Below, piece by piece: positions 59,943-64,000 of a DNA stretch of 64,000 nt (positions are counted from its first letter, which is position 1; each line of letters starts with the position of its first letter). This stretch comes from Blastomyces gilchristii SLH14081 (taxonomy: Eukaryota; Ascomycota; Eurotiomycetes; Onygenales; Ajellomycetaceae): contig NW_003101675.1 in the NCBI RefSeq assembly GCF_000003855.2, positions 718,096-782,095 of the forward strand. The letters run 5' to 3'. The notes beneath the pieces are model-generated. The model saw nothing but the letters and a program-made list of their open reading frames with translations. It did not search any database and had not been told where the DNA came from. Both the position numbers and the translations under genes were made by a program.

Positions 59943-61783
59943 AAAAAGTTTATATCTAATATCTCTGTATTAATAACAGAATAAAGTTATATGAGCTGTA
60001 ATTTAAAATATAGCTTTATATATACAGTCTGATAAGATGATTTCAAAAATCTTTTAATAATATAAAAAGTTTACTAATTATATTTTCTTAGTTCAGATTT
60101 GCATCAAAAGTGAGCTCTGAGTTTTACTCAGATTTATATGTATTTTGAGAGTATCTTTATCAGAGAAAAACTTGTAATTTTAAGAGAAATTTAATATCTA
60201 TTACTCTCATCACTAATTTCAATATATTTACACTACTTTTCAGATTCTGATGTTTTTTATATACTACTTATTTTCTATATCAGACTCAATTCAATTCGGA
60301 AACCAGTTTAAAAAAGTCTGTTTTAAGTATTTAATAAAGAATTTTAGTTAATTCTATAAGAGACAAAGTCTAGTTGAATTGCAGAGATTATAATATGCTT
60401 TTATATAGAGATTGTGAAAATTAATATTTAATGCTAAAGCTTCAGTTTTCAGTCTGTATACTACTGTTTATACTGTCATCTTTAGATTTAGAGATAATAT
60501 GAAAGTGTTTATTTTCAGAGCATGAATTGATATAGTTCCGAAATTATTTAATATAATGAATAGACAGTATTTCTGAGTGATTTTCAGTCTTGTTTCAGTG
60601 TCACATAATTGATCATCAGATAATATTGATTGATGTTATATATGATAAATATATATAATTACTGATAAAATCATTATATAATATATCAGATAGTATTTCT
60701 TTAGAGAAAGACTTCAGAGAGAATTTATAAGTTTTATTAAAATATTTATTTATATAACTATTTTTACATTTAAGACTTTGATATACTGTGTTCAATTAAG
60801 ATAAGAATTTATATATAGTTCAAGAATCTGAAGTGACTTACTGAGTGAGATAACTGCATTTTCTAATCTTAGAGATAAAGTCAAGTTGAACTTTTTTTAT
60901 ATACTGAGAGAAGTACATCAGCTCATACTTCTCTAAAGCAAATCTGACTTCATGTCACGTAGCTCAATTGATGTAATAAGTATATATATATTTCAATAAA
61001 TGAATATTCTCTTCTATTGACTTTTCATATGCAAGAATGTTTGTATTTTCAATGAATTCAATATTTGTAACTTAGTAAAATGTGAAATTGTATATCTCAA
61101 TAAGCTCCAAGTTGTAGAATAGAAAGAGAATTAAAGATATAAATAATTCTTAAAATATATTAATCTGTAATTGAAAAGACTTAAACTTCTGATTTTCAAA
61201 TTATAGAGAAGCAGTTCAGCTGTTTATAAAGCTTACAACTCAGTCAGTCAAAGATTTAGAGAGCTTTTTAAATTTCAAAGTATGTATGAGTTAATCTGTT
61301 ATTATATTATTAAAGACTTTTGATATATCAAGTGAGAGAACAGTTATAACTTCTTTATCATTATTAGTATCTGTTTAAACTACTTAAATTTATCTATCTA
61401 CTCATTTAATATGTCTATCTTTAAGACTTTATTTCTTTTCATTTATCATGCTATTTTTTAAATGATTTTAAAAGTATCAGAAAATGTGAAAAATACTGTA
61501 ATTTGTAAAAGGTTTTTGTATTTTGAGCTGAAATTTTCTAATTTTACATATCTGAAATTGGCAAATGTATAAAAGTTAGCTTTATAAATACTAGAAAAAC
61601 TCTGAGAATTAAAAGTTTTCAGATAGATGTCATAGTCTCTGGCTATATATACATATAATGAAAGAATAATAATAATAATAATAATAATAATAAACTTCTC
61701 AAATTTAATTAATAAGAAAATTCAATACAGATTCAGTAGAGTAATTTTTTCTTTTACTCATTTAAAAATATAATTATTTATTG
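59943..61783 (-). mobile_element. Second LINE family, reverse transcriptase remnant
   Basis: The minus strand gives fungal LINE RT landmarks different from the copy at 22,762: L-S-L-D-I-S-K-V-F-N-N-I at about 61,315-61,355 (motif A, Asp retained), and F-A-L-E-K-Y-E-L-M-Y-F-S at about 60,900-60,940, which corresponds to the F-x-x-x-K-Y-E-L-x-H-F segment of Tad-clade RTs. The coding trace continues beyond a LINE tail inserted at 61,393-61,691, up to about 61,780. It is heavily RIPed and no ends were identified; the stretch near 59,943-60,800 is assigned only by continuity. Confidence 0.6.
61393..61691 (+). mobile_element. 5'-truncated LINE tail (first LINE family)
   Basis: Matches the last 300 bp of the LINE at 22,762-29,364, ending ATAATGAAAGAATAATAAT and TAA repeats. 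An imperfect 16-bp target duplication (61,377-61,392 and 61,692-61,707; 14 of 16 match) marks the insertion. Its terminal motif is identical to that of the SINEs. Confidence 0.8.
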
Positions 61784-62291
61784 TCATTATTCTTTTATTA
61801 TACTTATATACAAGCGGAGCTTATGATGAGTTCTTGCATGATGTTAAATATAGATTAAGTATTAATTATACATAGACTAACTGACTGAATTATAAATTTT
61901 ATATTTAGTCTTATTTAATCTGATCTTATATATTTCTTAATATGAATCTCACTGAAACTAATCATCAAAAAAACATGCAAAGTAACTATGAATCAGATCT
62001 GAAAATGAGACTATAACTTAGAAAAATTAAGAAAGTAATTTTATTTAATCTCATTTAGTCTCATTCTTAATATAAAGTATTATTTTTAGAGATTTTAAAG
62101 TTATTTTTAGACTATTTTTAATTTTTTAAAAAGTAATATTTTTTGATAACACTTAAATGAGATTTAAAGTCATTTAAAGTAATAAAATGAATTTATAATT
62201 GAGAAGTGAAAATTATAGTCTCATTTTAAAAATGTAATAAGAGTAGACAGTAGGTCTTACTAAAACAGTATAAGACTACTATCTAATTTTA

Positions 62292-63057
62292 TTATTATTA
62301 TTATTATTATTATTCTTTTATTATACTTATATACAAGCGGAGCTTATAATGAGTTCTTGCGTAATGTTAAATACAGGTTAAGTGTTAATTATACAGAAGG
62401 AAATAGAGGTGTTGAGATCATATCAAGATAACAAGAATATAGAAAATATAAAGAAGTGATAATTAAATACATATAATAATAACTTCTTTATTATTATTAT
62501 TATTATTATTCTGTCAATTATACTTATATACAAGCGGAGCTTATAATGAGTTCTTGCATAATGTTAAATACAGGCCAAGTGTTGATTATACAGAAGGAAA
62601 TACAGATATTGAGATCACATCAAGATAATAAGAACATAGAAAAATACAAAGAAGTGATAATTAGATACATGTGATAATAACTTCTCATCTCAGAAACATA
62701 GAGTAATTTATTAAAGTAATTTATACACCTCTGTATTTATTAGAAATCTGAGGTGCTTGAGTTTCAGATTTAATGTATTCTCTGCAGGTTTCGAACTCAC
62801 ATGTCTTGATTTCCCATGCTAAGGTGCTACTAGGTGGCCGCATTAACCATTCGGCTACCGGGGCATAATAACTTCTTATTTCAGAAACATAGAGTGATTT
62901 TATTAAAGTAATTTGTAAACCTCTGTATTTATTAGAAATCTGAGATGCTTGAGTTTCAGATTTGATGTATTCTCTGCGGGTTTTGAACTCACATGCCTTG
63001 ATTTCTCATGCTAAGTTGTTATCAGATGACTGTATTAATCATTCAGTTATCAGAGTA
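62292..63057 (-). mobile_element. tRNA-derived SINE, copy F, split by SINE G
   Basis: Inserted in MITE copy 5 with a 10-bp duplication TCTAATTTTA (62,282-62,291 and 63,058-63,067). Its two parts are 62,292-62,488 and 62,878-63,057. Confidence 0.88.
62489..62865 (-). mobile_element. tRNA-derived SINE, copy G (innermost)
   Basis: A 377-bp full-length SINE in SINE F with a perfect 12-bp duplication TAATAACTTCTT (62,477-62,488 and 62,866-62,877). The head keeps CATTCGGCTACCGGGGCA, less mutated than its hosts, consistent with being youngest. Confidence 0.92.
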
Positions 63058-63432
63058 TCTAATTTTAGTACTGTGTAATGTGATTAATTAAATTGATAAT
63101 AAGGCTATTAAATATTCTGATTCTGATTTCAGACACGGTTACACAGTCAGTCTAATTATACAGAAGAAAATACAGATGTTAAGATCATATTAAAATAATA
63201 AGAATATAGAAAATATAAATAAGTAATATTTAAATATATATAATAATAAGTTTTCATCTCAGAAACATAGAGTTATTTATTGTAGTAATTTATACATCTC
63301 TGTATTTATTAAAAATCTGAGATGCTTAAGTTTCAAATTTAATGTATTCTCTGCAGATTTTGAATTTACATATCTTAATTTCTCATATTAAGATGCTAGT
63401 GAGTAGCTGCATTAATTATTCAGTTACTGAGA

Positions 63433-63544
63433 CTGAGAATATAATAATAATAAGTATTTCTCTGCTATATTCTGTATTTAATGAGCTGTGACATCTTCTA
63501 TCATTTTTCTCTGAGTACTGAAAAATGTGATTAAATATTATGAA
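63433..63544. other. AT-rich sequence before gap
   Basis: No recognisable feature. Confidence 0.4.
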
Positions 63545-64000
63545 NNNNNNNNNNNNNNNNNNNNNNNNNNNNNNNNNNNNNNNNNNNNNNNNNNNNNNNN
63601 NNNNNNNNNNNNNNNNNNNNNNNNNNNNNNNNNNNNNNNNNNNNNNNNNNNNNNNNNNNNNNNNNNNNNNNNNNNNNNNNNNNNNNNNNNNNNNNNNNNN
63701 NNNNNNNNNNNNNNNNNNNNNNNNNNNNNNNNNNNNNNNNNNNNNNNNNNNNNNNNNNNNNNNNNNNNNNNNNNNNNNNNNNNNNNNNNNNNNNNNNNNN
63801 NNNNNNNNNNNNNNNNNNNNNNNNNNNNNNNNNNNNNNNNNNNNNNNNNNNNNNNNNNNNNNNNNNNNNNNNNNNNNNNNNNNNNNNNNNNNNNNNNNNN
63901 NNNNNNNNNNNNNNNNNNNNNNNNNNNNNNNNNNNNNNNNNNNNNNNNNNNNNNNNNNNNNNNNNNNNNNNNNNNNNNNNNNNNNNNNNNNNNNNNNNNN
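63545..64000. other. Assembly gap
   Basis: Run of N to the end of the window; the repeat-dense flank probably explains the gap. Confidence 0.99.

Larger units (their letters stand above)
61873..63154 (-). mobile_element. hAT-type MITE, copy 5, split by SINEs
   Basis: Exact 8-bp duplication ATTATACA (61,865-61,872 and 63,155-63,162) inside SINE copy E. The MITE halves are 61,873-62,291 and 63,068-63,154; removing the inserted SINEs restores a roughly 506-bp MITE. Heavily RIPed. Confidence 0.9.
61784..63432 (-). mobile_element. tRNA-derived SINE, copy E (outermost of nest)
   Basis: SINE 3' half at 61,784-61,872 and 5' half at 63,163-63,432, split by a MITE. Strongly RIPed: the head reads ATTCAGTTACTGAGAC in place of ATTCGGCCACCGGGGC (plus-strand view). 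Its own target duplication was not resolved. Confidence 0.8.

Overview
This window looks like a filamentous ascomycete genome, probably a dimorphic Onygenales fungus of the Ajellomycetaceae (Blastomyces/Histoplasma type). That is inference from short spliceosomal introns, the gene content, and a sharp alternation of very AT-rich, repeat-packed blocks with a normal-GC gene block. The AT-rich blocks (about 1-41,530 and 56,920-63,544) are almost entirely transposable elements ruined by a RIP-like C-to-T process; the last 456 bases are an assembly gap.

Left block. 1-603 is one arm of a diverged inverted repeat whose other arm is 12,016-12,611. A Tad-like LINE (604-8,701, minus) carries a hAT-type MITE (2,515-3,021) and a chimeric retrogene (5,683-7,575) made of a tRNA-like head, a unique non-RIPed body and a LINE 3' tail, flanked by a 13-bp target duplication. 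Next come two tRNA-derived SINE copies, the terminus and transposase of a hAT element (minus, 8,826-11,800), another MITE, and a complete Ty3/gypsy chromovirus (13,747-19,462). A fuller LINE copy lies at 22,762-29,364, then a 5'-lost chromovirus (29,365-32,640), then a second gypsy family (32,641-41,530) interrupted by a complete chromovirus (32,787-39,519), which itself holds a SINE and a MITE.

Gene island (about 41,535-56,900). Homoserine kinase THR1 (43,992-45,335, plus, 4 exons) has an exact ATGACTCAT Gcn4/CpcA-type site upstream. It converges with Mediator subunit 5 (45,914-49,398, minus, 6 exons). A small cysteine-rich secreted protein (50,798-51,202, minus), a TA-flanked Tc1/mariner-type MITE (52,009-52,246) and an unrecognised protein of about 227 aa (54,741-55,424, minus) follow. 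The island's left edge cuts through the integrase of the gypsy element.

Right block. A SINE (57,602-59,928) contains a compact 1.96-kb LTR element with 110-bp LTRs, a perfect 5-bp target duplication and only a gag-like, zinc-knuckle reading frame (TR-GAG-like). Then follow a second LINE family (minus) split by a LINE tail, and a four-level nest: SINE in SINE in MITE in SINE.

How it fits together: the LINE, the SINEs and the chimeric retrogene share the same 3' end (ATAAT-rich motif plus TAA repeats), so one LINE machinery probably mobilised all three; the hAT transposase and the 505-bp MITEs share an end and are a likely autonomous/non-autonomous pair. The best candidates for something undescribed are the tRNA-headed RNA captured at 5,683-6,435, the gag-only LTR element, and a RIP-like spectrum that hits CpC and CpG while leaving many CpA sites.
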